Below the pieces are notes generated by a model, which was given only the letters and a program-made list of their open reading frames with translations, made no database searches and was not told where the DNA came from. Below, one piece after another: positions 9,301 through 18,476 of a DNA stretch of 64,000 bases. Both the position numbers and the translations under genes were made by a program. The DNA is from a virus: positions 1 to 64,000 of IMG/VR virus record IMGVR_UViG_3300025697_000014, one strand, 5' to 3'. The number at the start of each line of letters is the position of its first letter. Positions within the stretch are counted from its first letter, which is position 1.

Positions 9301-9836
9301 ATACCCACCATGAACTTGATAGACTGTAGAGCATCGGTGTCTTGTTGATCACCACCTTCGATCTCGTCCCATAGCATTGCGAATGGAGCCGTGCCAGTAA
9401 CCCAGGAAGATGCAGGATCGTTGGTATTAGAGTTCCAGGCGTGGAAGTATCCCTTGAACTTATAGCGGGCACCATTCTGCGCAGACACAGTTTGAGAGAT
9501 GCCACCCTTAGATGTCTTGAACGTATTGAAGAAGGCTAGGCCACGAGCATCATTATGCCACCGCTCAGGATAGATCTGCTCTATGACATCACCTTCGCTA
9601 TCAAACAAAGCTTCTGTGAGCTTGATCTCAGGTACGACCCATCCGTTAGGATTACCCAGATCCCACTCATGCACAGCTTCCTGCTCATGCACACACCATA
9701 ACCTCCAACCTTCAGGCCTCGTCAAGTTCGTATAATAAGGAGTATCGTAGTACGGATTACCAGCTGGATCAGAGGGTGTCCAACAACGTATTTCGCTGTC
9801 TCCAGAATCTCTAAACAGCAGGGGGTTCAGCAACAT
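6396..9836 (-). CDS. Tail-associated lysin: two GH-A-like barrels flanking an amidase
   Basis: A 1,146-residue multidomain protein. Residues ~1-245 look like beta-sandwich carbohydrate-binding modules. Residues ~255-545 resemble a clan GH-A TIM barrel, with WNEQ near 367-370 (acid/base Glu) and CTEYS near 471 (nucleophile Glu). Residues ~690-830 match N-acetylmuramoyl-L-alanine amidase type 2, with zinc ligands in TIHHT (698), GHMDY (801) and VCPGW (813). Residues ~835-1146 form a second GH-A-like barrel with ILNEPN (~922) and STEGG. A Pro-rich linker lies near 553-567. It should degrade wall glycan and peptide crosslinks, either at tail-tip entry or at lysis. It is the last gene of the late operon and overlaps its upstream neighbour by 26 bases. 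Confidence 0.8.
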   Translation of the reverse strand: MLLNPLLFRDSGDSEIRCWTPSDPAGNPYYDTPYYTNLTRPEGWRLWCVHEQEAVHEWDLGNPNGWVVPEIKLTEALFDSEGDVIEQIYPERWHNDARGLAFFNTFKTSKGGISQTVSAQNGARYKFKGYFHAWNSNTNDPASSWVTGTAPFAMLWDEIEGGDQQDTDALQSIKFMVGIDPTGGDSPFGDDVVWSPAWAIYNEYFPIEIEVTAKADNITVFTWAENRYMTLHNDRYMTDFSLVKIEDKPLPEPPTDYGYPIVTKGSKWHPHCVGEGGGYDLLTKLVSNDYVLPYCTVIAPFPKDMLAVRNLKAISPETKFVVRLMHGTDPNINIEGPDFSSSALDYMNSLKPVIDEYMDVVEYWILWNEQDPPSHIQMAIFASECMRIADAWGIKLALMGYSTGVPEMSDWWDIWDYTDFFQLAMAGGHILALHAYCQSMYPSEWVSHMLRPVQLYDEILIPGNCVVPYICTEYSVDEYGSGGIWDHPNYPTVDSLIAEFAVADEAMSELYYCLGLSGFSMGEGWDRYDMRTIWSELGDMILAVRNRENALPTAPVEPPPTNELPVAPYDKYYNVVESDIPLELREEIYLLCAQDQQTVGPAATDAVSWSRELLDAGKSVTMAVWYRKVEDYTRWREWAANIDPRISVVFKPDTIPTIWDIDLSTTLPQRKDYDNFLNDTLGQGWVKDEGGITGLTIHHTAGVWTPEAAAQNHINRDGGTESIHYHLWIEPDGTVKLVAPLSYRLWHDFTWDDDLLRNNHIAVVLNGNYSISVPSDEMMASLVRVCKWAQDVYNISEVKGHMDYNRPGYVTVCPGWEMAGWKQEFLEFLYPSKALLLAVHGAPIYTPPSNPDRQIEHLLDQGFTMCKILHNGTPTMVGWVEKLITNGIIPIVRMFDRNPYDICRTLEHAKEMIERGVWRFEILNEPNIEWPDFSWRNPDHIAALGRSWLEDARQIIEWGGSAALPAMAPTERGGTNYHLSGPNTLLALLKWLNEYHYDEMVGYLEDDQVWLAVHVSPFNLPFNHDPLNGDYINDFCLRYYEVAQIMVEELFGTKPATISTEGGVYSPQHMDQITFPVVDGWVMDENHIQLYNIDSWSEYYWAMHSWMYYNDGIEVCSWTFTDEDVSDGSWLGSGIYDADGNPRSAF

Positions 9837-10203
9837 CGGTGTCCTCCATGTAGAACATAAAGCTCAAACTGGACAACAGTCCTGGTGGAACAACACACTT
9901 CGACAACTTATAGACCTCGATGGGATAGAACTCGATCTCTACCTCAGTCTTGCTAAGAGCAACAAACTCCTCTACCTTGTTAAGATCATTGAGAGTCATG
10001 ACACCTTTGTCACCAGCGTTCTCACGTACGATAGCAGCTCGCTTCTCGAAGTAGTTCTTGTAGACAGGGCCAATGAAACGCGTGTTCTCAGAGATCAAGA
10101 AAGCTGTGGTGAAAGGCATTTCAAGGTTCGACAATCCATCTAGAGAAACCGACGCATCACCAATATCTTCCAACGACAACGTAACCTTCTTCTTCGTAGC
10201 CAT
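9811..10203 (-). CDS. Hypothetical tail-region protein
   Basis: A 130-residue protein starting at ATG 10203 (MATKKKVTL), which has an excellent TAGGAGG site. The longer in-frame start upstream has none and runs through the next gene. It has an N-terminal 'VTLSLEDIGDASVSLDGLSNLEMPF' pattern and a VEIEFYPIEVYKL strand. No enzyme motif is seen. Position between the fibre and the lysin suggests a tail-tip or lysis accessory role. Confidence 0.65.
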   Translation of the reverse strand: MATKKKVTLSLEDIGDASVSLDGLSNLEMPFTTAFLISENTRFIGPVYKNYFEKRAAIVRENAGDKGVMTLNDLNKVEEFVALSKTEVEIEFYPIEVYKLSKCVVPPGLLSSLSFMFYMEDTDVAEPPAV

Positions 10204-10214
10204 ACTCCTCCTAG

Positions 10215-10367
10215 TTACTGCAACAGATGTTCTACTAGGGCCATGACTGCCCCGATGACAGAATAGCCCAGTAGAGATGTACCAACATACACGAATAGAG
10301 CGGCTAACTCCTTCTGGCTCAGTTCCTCTATCCATTCCTCCATAGTAACTTCATCGTACCACTTCAT
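10215..10367 (-). CDS. Small membrane protein, possible holin
   Basis: A 50-residue protein from ATG 10367 with GGGAGG upstream. The N-terminal half is acidic (DEVTMEEWIEELSQKE). The C-terminal half is a single hydrophobic helix (LAALFVYVGTSLLGYSVIGAVMALV). Its place next to the lysin gene fits a one-segment holin or a pinholin-like accessory, but a second candidate holin exists at 59152-59505. Function is inferred only from membrane topology and context. Confidence 0.6.
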   Translation of the reverse strand: MKWYDEVTMEEWIEELSQKELAALFVYVGTSLLGYSVIGAVMALVEHLLQ

Positions 10368-10413
10368 ATCACAGCCTCCCTTATGCGATTGACCTGTAAG
10401 CAATTATTGAAAC

Positions 10414-10437
10414 TGTGCCATCTGACCATTTGGCACA
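10414..10437 (-). terminator. Hairpin in the gap after the tail-fibre gene
   Basis: TGTGCCA at 10414-10420 and TGGCACA at 10431-10437 form a perfect 7-bp stem with a 10-nt loop. On the leftward transcript it is followed by GTTTCAATAATT, only mildly T-rich. It could reduce read-through from the tail genes into the small membrane protein and lysin. Confidence 0.4.
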
Positions 10438-10468
10438 TAATGCATCATTGAATGTAGTAGTAGTACTT

Positions 10469-13400
10469 TCATACCAATCCGTTCTGTGCAGCTATTGTGT
10501 ACCAACTACCATCAATTTCTACAGCAATCTTTCTATCAGGCGTGATTGTTCCTGTGTTAACCCCACCAAGATCCCAGTCGTGATCCGCCGCAGTTCTTAC
10601 TGTTGAGGCAAAGTCTCCAACTCCATCACTGTCAACCGTAAAGGCTACGGCTGTGGCAGAGTCTAGGATTTCGAATGACTTAGCACCAGCCGCATCACCG
10701 AGAATGTGTTGTGCTTCACCTCCGGTTAGCGTGAACACATTGCGCGTCCCATCCGCGATAATGAAGGTAGTACACCCTTCGGCGTTGATTGTGCCATCTG
10801 AGGCTATATTTAGCCTTATGTCTGCGCCAGCATCAATAGCCGAAAGAATAAGAATTGACTCTGCTCCAACGTCACATTCCTTCGATATGACCCACAGATA
10901 GGACTTGTTTGCAAACCCAACGTCACTATAGATAGATGCGCAGATTTCTCCGTCGTAGTCTGTTTCATACCATCTAATTCTGTTAACTGTGTCTGGACCT
11001 TCGAGTAATGCTAAGCCACCTTCGCTTAATCTAACTTTCCCGGCACCAGCATAAGCCATTCCATCACTGGATTGTAGATAGAACTGCTTAGTTCCTGCGC
11101 TATCATATCCAGCAATTTCATCAGACGTAATGTCGATTCTCTGACCAGTGTATGAAGAAGCTATCCTGAACTTGCCATCCATGATATAAATACCGGGGGT
11201 ATCAGATGCTCCCATATCCGTCATAGGAACACCGGATTGATAGATAGCTGCGGCCTCAGCAGTAGAGAGCACAGAACTAAACGTAGCGAACTCGCCAATC
11301 GCCCCGCCTAAGCGTTTCGTAACATGTCCTAGATACCCAGTCACATTTGCGATAGTTGGAGCGGTATAGCTGGTATCCGTATCCTCCAGCACCCCATCAA
11401 GGTATAGTTTCACCTCTCCGGCGCCAGCATCAGTGATCGTGACAAGTGCTTGATGCCAGTCTCCGGCTTTGCTACCAGTTAAGGATGCGGACAGAGAGAG
11501 TTGTGATGCGCTGCCAGCGTAACATGTGACACCAACAGTTGATAGATCGCTGCCCATACCAATATAAAACGACTCTGTATTCCATGCGTCGTAATGTCGG
11601 TATAATCCTCGCGTTGCGGAGAGATTTGCTGTTCCGGCGTCGTGAGGCATCTGGAACCATATTGCTATACTTCCTAAGCTGTAGTCAATGACTTCGTTTC
11701 CGTGTATAGTAACGTCATTGACACTTCGTGTGCTGGTACTAGCATCTGCCGTACCGCTCCAAGCGCACCAGGCAAACGACCCTACACAGAGAGTCGTAGG
11801 ATAGGCTTTCTGCTCCAACTGAATCGCGTCTATCTCAAAGTATTCTCCATTTGTAGGCGATCCACTACAAAAGAACAGCATTCGAAGAGTCGTTTGTGTA
11901 GGTGTGCCAATTACTGTAATCTCTTTCCAACCAGTCCCCGCCGCTATCGCGTTCGAGGTATTTAAGAGAGCACCGAAGCCAGCTCCGTCATACATACGAA
12001 CGTACACATCGCTTCCGTCCCAGGCAGAATCCACCTTTATCCTAGCTTGGAAGGTGTAAGGTACAGCAGCCGTTACGGTAAAGTCTTCAAGAGCGCCCGC
12101 ATTAGCATCACCACCACCAGCCGTTACACGAAGACAATCGTCGCCCACGAATCCACCAGATGTCTGATGGGCTACCGTATCACCCCAAGAACTATTCCAT
12201 CCACCAGTATTCGCTGCTCCGAAGATGGGATTGTCTTCTAGGTTAGTTGTAGCCTCCTCCACCATCAATGCCTGTGTTCCAGGCCATCTGCCATTAACAG
12301 TATGGAATGCACCAGTAATTGTAGCCTCTTGTCCCCGAAGGGATTCCCATATTGTATCAGACAGAGGACAACTAGGACCAAGTAATAGCAAGCCATCAGC
12401 GTTGGTGAAGTACTGCTGACCGAACTCAGAGGAGATAGCTAGGTTAGATAACCAGGCACCATCACCGTCTACACGGAAGCGTACATCATCATCGCCATCA
12501 TAGATGCCTAGAGCAGCTCCGTCCCACTGCATACGGATTCCTGCTGGATCACCAACGCGCCACTTGTAGCTGCCTCCATGCAGGCCTGCCCATACACCAG
12601 TGACGGTATCGAAGTCTGTGGGTACGGTAGCTCCAAGAGCATAGCTTGGTACAGTAGGATCAATCTTGAAAACTGTATTTGCTCCGTCGTGTATCGATAA
12701 GGCAACATTGTGGATCTCAACGTTTACATCGCTGATGAGTACGTAGCTATCAGCTACCGCAACGCCATCGCCAGCGTATAGACCGTACTCTGTTACGGCA
12801 GTGACACCAGTAAGGTTACCCAGTCGTGCTCGAACACTCTCTCCTGTAGCAGGATGCGTTTCCCATGTAACAATCTGTGAATATGGGCTATTGACTCCAT
12901 ACAGACCATCAATAGCATTGACCTCGTAATAGCCATTGCCTGTGGTGCCATAGTCTAGCACTAGTGCATCCGCGCTTACGGTAGCAGCACCAGCCATTGC
13001 TCCAGCATTAGGTGCTGCGGAGCGTGTGAAGGTCCACGATTGCTCGTTGTCTGCTAGGTTACTGTAGGATGTAACAACACCCCAGCACTCTGTAATAGAT
13101 AGGGTACCTGCTGCACGGCTGAATGAGCGCAGACAGACGATGTCACCAGTCTCGAACACGGCCATATTCTCAGCAGACGGTAGGTCCCACACGTACAATG
13201 TAGTAGTTGCTTCTGCTGCAGGAGCTGTGAAGTCGCGGCTCAGTATTGCCACGCTCTTAGATATGATCTGACCGCCAGCTAGTGCCTGCTCCAGATCTGC
13301 AATGAACACTTTGGCGTGCAGCTCGTCCGTGAACACATAGCGGAAATCAGCAGACCCTGCGTAGCTGACACCCCACCCGGTTGTCTGACTAGCATAGTTA

Positions 13401-14365
13401 TCTGACTGTATCTGCGCAGAAGCCATAAGACGTACCTGCGCACCTGTGGGAGATAGTGACAGATCGCCAGCTGGAGCAAGAGTCATATCATCTGCGGTTG
13501 TAGTAATTGACTGCGCACCCACAAAGACAATATCACCGTCTACACGAATTTCTTGTCCTGTCGGAGCAGTACCAATGCCTATACCTTCTAGTTCTAGTCG
13601 CCCACTTACATCCGAGGCCAGTACAGAAGCTGCTGCTCCTGGGTTGCTGGACGTTGTAATTGCATGCGAATGTGTAGAGCGGGCAAAGTTGCTACCGGCA
13701 CCCTCAGCATTAGTACTTGAGACACTCAGGTTAACTGCCGGAGCTGCCGCCGCAATCGCATGTTGGTGATCACTGCGTGCTGGGTTCTCGGAAGCTCCAG
13801 CGTCAGCAGCATCGTCCGGCCCAATGGTACCAATGACGGGTGTACCCCAAGTCAATGCTATGTCGTCCGCATTGGCAGTAATTCCGCTACCTCCAACAAC
13901 ATTGAACGTACGACTGGCAGCAATGGTACCACCACCAGTTAGTCCAGCTCCTGCGGTAAGAGTAACTGCAGAGTGATCAATATGCTCGTTTGCCACAAAG
14001 TTAGTCAGGCTATCATGGTCAACAGTGTCAGATCCCCCAACCTCGTGCGCTGATGCATGTGCCTTGGGATCATGTAACTCGGCACCCGAAAGGCCCGCGT
14101 GCCAGGAAATCTCGTCTGTGTGATAGCTCATTGCGTGAGGTGCAAGAGTACCACCACTACCGCTGCCTTCGTTACGGTACGAGGTAGTTGCACCACCTAT
14201 GAGAGCTACTGGTCTCTCGTCAATGTACTCTAGTAGTACCTCTCTGCCAATCTCTAGTGTGGACCAATCACCAATTACAGGAACGCGCTTGATAACCGAG
14301 CTTCCATCACAGGTAACGGAACACCATCTTCCTGACACAGAGACAATGGTTGCTTTCCTAATCAT
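10469..14365 (-). CDS. Tail fibre/receptor-binding protein with CBM- and LamG-like domains
   Basis: A 1,298-residue protein. Residues ~1-65 look like an OB-type barrel (VSVSGRWCSVTCDG...VPVIGDW), as in tail-spike or hub attachments. Residues ~100-245 contain fibre motifs with HxH pairs (ARSDHQHAI, ARSTHSHAI), typical of trimeric fibre shafts. Residues ~705-855 resemble a family 4/9-type carbohydrate-binding module. Residues ~885-1045 resemble a LamG/concanavalin sandwich (WHQALVTITDAG...VKLYLDG). The C-terminus repeats short beta units and ends in 'WYTIAAQNGLV'. It most likely binds surface glycans of the host. It overlaps the tail-tip gene by 8 bases. Confidence 0.7.
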   Translation of the reverse strand: MIRKATIVSVSGRWCSVTCDGSSVIKRVPVIGDWSTLEIGREVLLEYIDERPVALIGGATTSYRNEGSGSGGTLAPHAMSYHTDEISWHAGLSGAELHDPKAHASAHEVGGSDTVDHDSLTNFVANEHIDHSAVTLTAGAGLTGGGTIAASRTFNVVGGSGITANADDIALTWGTPVIGTIGPDDAADAGASENPARSDHQHAIAAAAPAVNLSVSSTNAEGAGSNFARSTHSHAITTSSNPGAAASVLASDVSGRLELEGIGIGTAPTGQEIRVDGDIVFVGAQSITTTADDMTLAPAGDLSLSPTGAQVRLMASAQIQSDNYASQTTGWGVSYAGSADFRYVFTDELHAKVFIADLEQALAGGQIISKSVAILSRDFTAPAAEATTTLYVWDLPSAENMAVFETGDIVCLRSFSRAAGTLSITECWGVVTSYSNLADNEQSWTFTRSAAPNAGAMAGAATVSADALVLDYGTTGNGYYEVNAIDGLYGVNSPYSQIVTWETHPATGESVRARLGNLTGVTAVTEYGLYAGDGVAVADSYVLISDVNVEIHNVALSIHDGANTVFKIDPTVPSYALGATVPTDFDTVTGVWAGLHGGSYKWRVGDPAGIRMQWDGAALGIYDGDDDVRFRVDGDGAWLSNLAISSEFGQQYFTNADGLLLLGPSCPLSDTIWESLRGQEATITGAFHTVNGRWPGTQALMVEEATTNLEDNPIFGAANTGGWNSSWGDTVAHQTSGGFVGDDCLRVTAGGGDANAGALEDFTVTAAVPYTFQARIKVDSAWDGSDVYVRMYDGAGFGALLNTSNAIAAGTGWKEITVIGTPTQTTLRMLFFCSGSPTNGEYFEIDAIQLEQKAYPTTLCVGSFAWCAWSGTADASTSTRSVNDVTIHGNEVIDYSLGSIAIWFQMPHDAGTANLSATRGLYRHYDAWNTESFYIGMGSDLSTVGVTCYAGSASQLSLSASLTGSKAGDWHQALVTITDAGAGEVKLYLDGVLEDTDTSYTAPTIANVTGYLGHVTKRLGGAIGEFATFSSVLSTAEAAAIYQSGVPMTDMGASDTPGIYIMDGKFRIASSYTGQRIDITSDEIAGYDSAGTKQFYLQSSDGMAYAGAGKVRLSEGGLALLEGPDTVNRIRWYETDYDGEICASIYSDVGFANKSYLWVISKECDVGAESILILSAIDAGADIRLNIASDGTINAEGCTTFIIADGTRNVFTLTGGEAQHILGDAAGAKSFEILDSATAVAFTVDSDGVGDFASTVRTAADHDWDLGGVNTGTITPDRKIAVEIDGSWYTIAAQNGLV

Positions 14366-17300
14366 AGAGCTTCCTCAATGACGCAGTTGCTTCTAGTGTT
14401 GCCCCCGAGAATGTGGTGCTGATACCATCAACTACATACTCCTCGTCAATCAGTTCCTCGTCAATGGTGGTAAGTGTAATAGTCAACTTGTCCTCCACTT
14501 CATATTCTAGCTGAGACCCAAGGACTGGCCTGTTGCTTTCGGAGTAGCTTAGGGCATCTAGCACAATGCGTTGTGCCTCAGTGTAGGCTGCTTCTTCATC
14601 TAGGCTTTCTGCGCGTGCGGTATGAAATAGTATACCGAACTGGGCGGCACGAGTATGGTCTATGTACTCACCAATCTCTGCGCCTACGGTACGAATGTGT
14701 GTTGGAATACGATCTGTTGAGTCATCTGAGTCACCAAAGATCACATCTGGTATTGTACCAAGATCGTCCCTGTCTGTAAAGGACGAGATATGAAGTCCAC
14801 CAGTAGTGGTCGGTAGTAGTTTAATGCGTGCATCGCGAATAGCTCTGTTCATCACACCAGAGGCTTGCATACCCTGATCGGCAATGATACCATCCGCAAT
14901 GCTATAGAGTTCCTTCTGCTTCACAGTAAGGTCCTCTGCATAGTTGATACCGAAGTATCCCAGGTCTTCTGTAGTAGAAGAGTAGTTGTCTGCAGTAAGC
15001 CCGAACATGCTGTAGTATGCACACGATGCCAAGAGCTTCTCCTCTAGCCACAAGGAGACATAGCGTCCTGTCTTAGTTACTGTCAGCTTCTGGCCACCCG
15101 TTGTATTGATCTCGATCTCAAAGAGCTTAGTCCAGGATGCTGTATCACCAGTGTGGTAGAAGCCTATGGTTGTGGTGGCACCGAATGTAATTGCAACCTT
15201 TAGACCGCTGTTTGATGCGTCAGTGACCTTTGTCGACATACCGAGATATAGATCCATCGTACCTGTGAAGTCTGTACCATCTTCTATTTGTAGGAAGAAT
15301 GAGTGTAGTTGGTCATCCAACCAGTCACCTCCACCTACTAGCGTATCGTCAATAGACCAAGCAGTATCACTAGGATCACTAGCTGTAGGACCAGCAAAAT
15401 CTAGAATGCCAGCCTTGCTAGCAATGTCCTTCAACAGCCAATCAATCGACTTATCAGCTTCCATATCAAACGAGGTGAAAGAAGCAAGGTTAATGCTCAT
15501 ATCCTCGTATCCAGCAGGGTATACCGTAACGCCATCTGCATGAGCGTCCATGGACGACGAGCGAGACACTTGCCATGCCGGTCCAATAACAATGTTGTCT
15601 CCTACTGCTGGGACGGTGAGATCTTCCCCAACAAGGACCTCAAACCAGATATTAACGTCATCCTCTGTAGCGTTGGTCCATGCAATACCTATGTCTCCAG
15701 CACGCTCGCCTGTCACAAAATGTATGGCCGATTTTTCTAGGAAAGACTGCCAGTAAGTCCAGGCTCCAGCAGGAGGGAAGCAGGTTTTGTCGACTGTGAT
15801 CTTCAGTCGTGTGCCTCCAGTAACCTCGGCAGCTACAATCGTCCATAGGCCAGTACAGAACGATCCAACGTCTGACACATTAGTAATCGTTACGTATTCA
15901 TCGTCTACCTCAATATTCTCCTGATCGTAAAAGTTGGCCCATAAGTAGTCAGATGATTCGGCGTAGCTAGAGTCTCCAGCTATAGAGTCTCCATCGTTGA
16001 ACTCTGCAAGATGACGCGCAAAGTATATCCACGCAGAGTACTTCTGTGAGTCACGGGTTATGACACTCATATTGGGAATGGACGATGCTGCGATTACCCC
16101 GGTGCGGTTCTCGTCATTCCTAACAACAGTTCCTGTATAGTCAAGAGAAGCTTGGATACCAGCTGACCCGCTGGAAAAGCGATCTACACCATAGACAACA
16201 TGTGTACCAACTACACTCATCCATACCTGGTTGTAGTCACCATCAACGAAGATGCTAGATATATCGTTCGTAGCTACCTCGGTCCAGATCTCATCGCTAG
16301 ACTCACTACCAGCTACGGATATAAGGATGAGCTGCTCGGTTACAACATCCAAGAACGCAGTCATGAAGTTGTACTGGTCCTTGATCATTGCTGGGCCAGC
16401 ACCACATCCCATACGTTTGTCAGATAAGGAGTATCCAAGACCAACCATAGCTAGTCCATCGTACGCACCCACTGCAGCAGGGCTAGTGAAGCATACGCTA
16501 ACCTGTGCGTCATCTGCAGAGAACGGTTCTTCAGATATAAGTGCCGTGCGACGATTGGCAGTAACTACCTTGACCACACTATCTTCGATAGCGACATCGC
16601 TGGTCTGGACAGAGGTAAGCTCACCCTCGCCTTCAACTCTGATGTAACCCCCGCCTATAGCATAGAGTCCATTGACGTTGTCGCAGTCATCGTAGTTCTT
16701 GGTCTGTGATAGCCATTGCCAGTCCTGGTCAAAGATACCATCCTTCAGGTTGCGATAGGCCCACTCACGACAACCAAGAGATAGCGATCTGCCCGGGACA
16801 GCTATGCCCTTAGATACGCTATCAATACCAAATCTGTTTAGCAGTACTTCGTTGTCGCCTGCGGTATCTCTGTAGCCCGCATAGAGGTCTAGTATATAAC
16901 CAGGCTCAATCACCGAAGCACCTGACGATGATGTGAACATGCGCAGCTGGTCAGCCAGGGAGATATTGAGTGAGCCAGCCATGCCATGATTGGCATCTTC
17001 TTTGCGCCACCCGTTGATCTCATCTTCTACTAAGAAGTGTATGTGGTCAGCCGTTATATCCCCATCATCTAGTCCGAACACTGGTGTGAGCGGGGCTTCG
17101 TATACTGTTCCGTCCTTGATCCAGTATGCATACCCGCTGTCCATGAGTAGTGGGCTACGCATGGGTGTTGCACCCAGGTAACGATAACGGTCAAGTGTCC
17201 AATGTATACCGTCCTTGCTCCTGAGTACTACAGACATGGATTGTGCGTGCAGTCCGGTAGAACCCTTACGTCCTAGTTCACCAGTAGCATAGATAACACC

Positions 17301-18032
17301 GTCTGTGACAGTGAGCCATCCGATTCGGAGGTAGCTGTAGTTATCTACAATGTCGATGGGAATCATTGGTGCGGGAGTTCCCCATACACCGTTTCTGCGC
17401 AGTAAGACTCGCGGGCACCCATATGTCTCAACGTTGAAGACCACAACATCGGTATCGTCAGAGAGACGAACTGCATCGAACCACGTAAGGGACTCCGTAT
17501 TGTATTCATCGTCAACTGGTATGCTATGAACCATAGATGCCACAGCAGCAGCGGTGTAATAGTATATCTTGATCTCGTTTGAGTCTAGGGAGATTGCGTA
17601 TACATTGTCAGCTGCTACAGCAGCTACAGCATAGATAGTACTCTCAATAGCACGTAGAGAAACATTGTCCTTGAGAAGCTGACTATTGCTTGGAACGTAG
17701 ATTACCCCAGCAAAGATAGACGGTCTCGCAAGAGCGTTAACGGCATATGACCCATTGGTTGTGGGGTCCCAGTCAGTGAAGTCTGTGGTTCTTACCCAGT
17801 ACAGAGTATCGCTGCTTACCCAGCATGTCTTGCCAACATCAGAGTAGATCTCTGAATCCATCGGTGCTTGTGAAACACTATCTGTGCCAAGCACATCTGG
17901 ATACCCAGTATTCTCAAACGCAGCGTTAATCTGAGTCCAACGTAGCATGGTATCGTAGATCTCAGCCCTGCTAATTGGAAAGCGACTGTTGCGCTGTTGC
18001 GCTGTAGTAAGATTCGCAGAAATAGTTCTCAC
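14358..18032 (-). CDS. Large tail-tip (hub/central fibre-like) structural protein
   Basis: A 1,224-residue protein starting MRTISANLTTAQQ. The first ~320 residues alternate Tyr/Trp-rich strands with SDDTDVV and KDGIHWTLDR phrases that recall beta-propeller blades. The middle has GYILDLYAGYRD and GRSLSLGCREWAY, a pattern seen in baseplate hub domains. The C-terminal part has LGTIPDVIFGDSD and LGSQLEYEVEDKLTI, like hub domain ends. No enzyme motif is visible. The position directly downstream of the tape measure and a small tail protein fits the siphovirus tail tip. Confidence 0.6.
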   Translation of the reverse strand: MRTISANLTTAQQRNSRFPISRAEIYDTMLRWTQINAAFENTGYPDVLGTDSVSQAPMDSEIYSDVGKTCWVSSDTLYWVRTTDFTDWDPTTNGSYAVNALARPSIFAGVIYVPSNSQLLKDNVSLRAIESTIYAVAAVAADNVYAISLDSNEIKIYYYTAAAVASMVHSIPVDDEYNTESLTWFDAVRLSDDTDVVVFNVETYGCPRVLLRRNGVWGTPAPMIPIDIVDNYSYLRIGWLTVTDGVIYATGELGRKGSTGLHAQSMSVVLRSKDGIHWTLDRYRYLGATPMRSPLLMDSGYAYWIKDGTVYEAPLTPVFGLDDGDITADHIHFLVEDEINGWRKEDANHGMAGSLNISLADQLRMFTSSSGASVIEPGYILDLYAGYRDTAGDNEVLLNRFGIDSVSKGIAVPGRSLSLGCREWAYRNLKDGIFDQDWQWLSQTKNYDDCDNVNGLYAIGGGYIRVEGEGELTSVQTSDVAIEDSVVKVVTANRRTALISEEPFSADDAQVSVCFTSPAAVGAYDGLAMVGLGYSLSDKRMGCGAGPAMIKDQYNFMTAFLDVVTEQLILISVAGSESSDEIWTEVATNDISSIFVDGDYNQVWMSVVGTHVVYGVDRFSSGSAGIQASLDYTGTVVRNDENRTGVIAASSIPNMSVITRDSQKYSAWIYFARHLAEFNDGDSIAGDSSYAESSDYLWANFYDQENIEVDDEYVTITNVSDVGSFCTGLWTIVAAEVTGGTRLKITVDKTCFPPAGAWTYWQSFLEKSAIHFVTGERAGDIGIAWTNATEDDVNIWFEVLVGEDLTVPAVGDNIVIGPAWQVSRSSSMDAHADGVTVYPAGYEDMSINLASFTSFDMEADKSIDWLLKDIASKAGILDFAGPTASDPSDTAWSIDDTLVGGGDWLDDQLHSFFLQIEDGTDFTGTMDLYLGMSTKVTDASNSGLKVAITFGATTTIGFYHTGDTASWTKLFEIEINTTGGQKLTVTKTGRYVSLWLEEKLLASCAYYSMFGLTADNYSSTTEDLGYFGINYAEDLTVKQKELYSIADGIIADQGMQASGVMNRAIRDARIKLLPTTTGGLHISSFTDRDDLGTIPDVIFGDSDDSTDRIPTHIRTVGAEIGEYIDHTRAAQFGILFHTARAESLDEEAAYTEAQRIVLDALSYSESNRPVLGSQLEYEVEDKLTITLTTIDEELIDEEYVVDGISTTFSGATLEATASLRKLYD

Positions 18033-18476
18033 CTATGTTGCCTCCTTGAGTGAGACTTGCACCAAGAAGTAGGCATTCGCACCGGAGATTTCTGGTGTCA
18101 TAGACTTACTCATCATATTGCCGGTGAAGACAATCCAGTACTCCTCACCGTCCAGATCACGGAAACGATACTTGTTGTCAGGTGGTGTGGACTCATTAAA
18201 GAGCGCCGTGAGATCGTCAATATCTCCCCAGTACGCAGTTGTCTCCGTCATGATTGTGTCAGCAGATACAGAAAAGCTACCAGTGATCGATCCGTATAGC
18301 TTGATAGTGTAATGCCAGGACATTGCCGATACACCGATTTGAACATCGAGAGAACCAGATGTAGTATATTGTTCGCGTTGTAGACGTGAGCGTACAGGGC
18401 GATAGCCCTCAAGGATCACCTTGAAGGCATATGCCTTAGACTCATCGTACTCCTGAATGATCAGGTAGTTTGACAT
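18033..18476 (-). CDS. Small tail protein, probable distal-tail component
   Basis: A 147-residue beta-rich protein (YLIIQEYDESKAYAFKVIL...YWIVFTGNMMSK). It begins at the base where the tape-measure stop ends and is followed directly by the tail-tip gene. The location between the tape measure and the hub is that of distal tail (Dit) or minor tail proteins, although it is shorter than classical Dit. There is no recognisable sequence signature. Confidence 0.55.
   Translation of the reverse strand: MSNYLIIQEYDESKAYAFKVILEGYRPVRSRLQREQYTTSGSLDVQIGVSAMSWHYTIKLYGSITGSFSVSADTIMTETTAYWGDIDDLTALFNESTPPDNKYRFRDLDGEEYWIVFTGNMMSKSMTPEISGANAYFLVQVSLKEAT

Noticed and set aside
12225-14381. Many rightward open frames opposite the tail fibre and tail-tip genes
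   Set aside because: They are antisense shadows of long leftward genes, without ribosome sites or protein-like composition.
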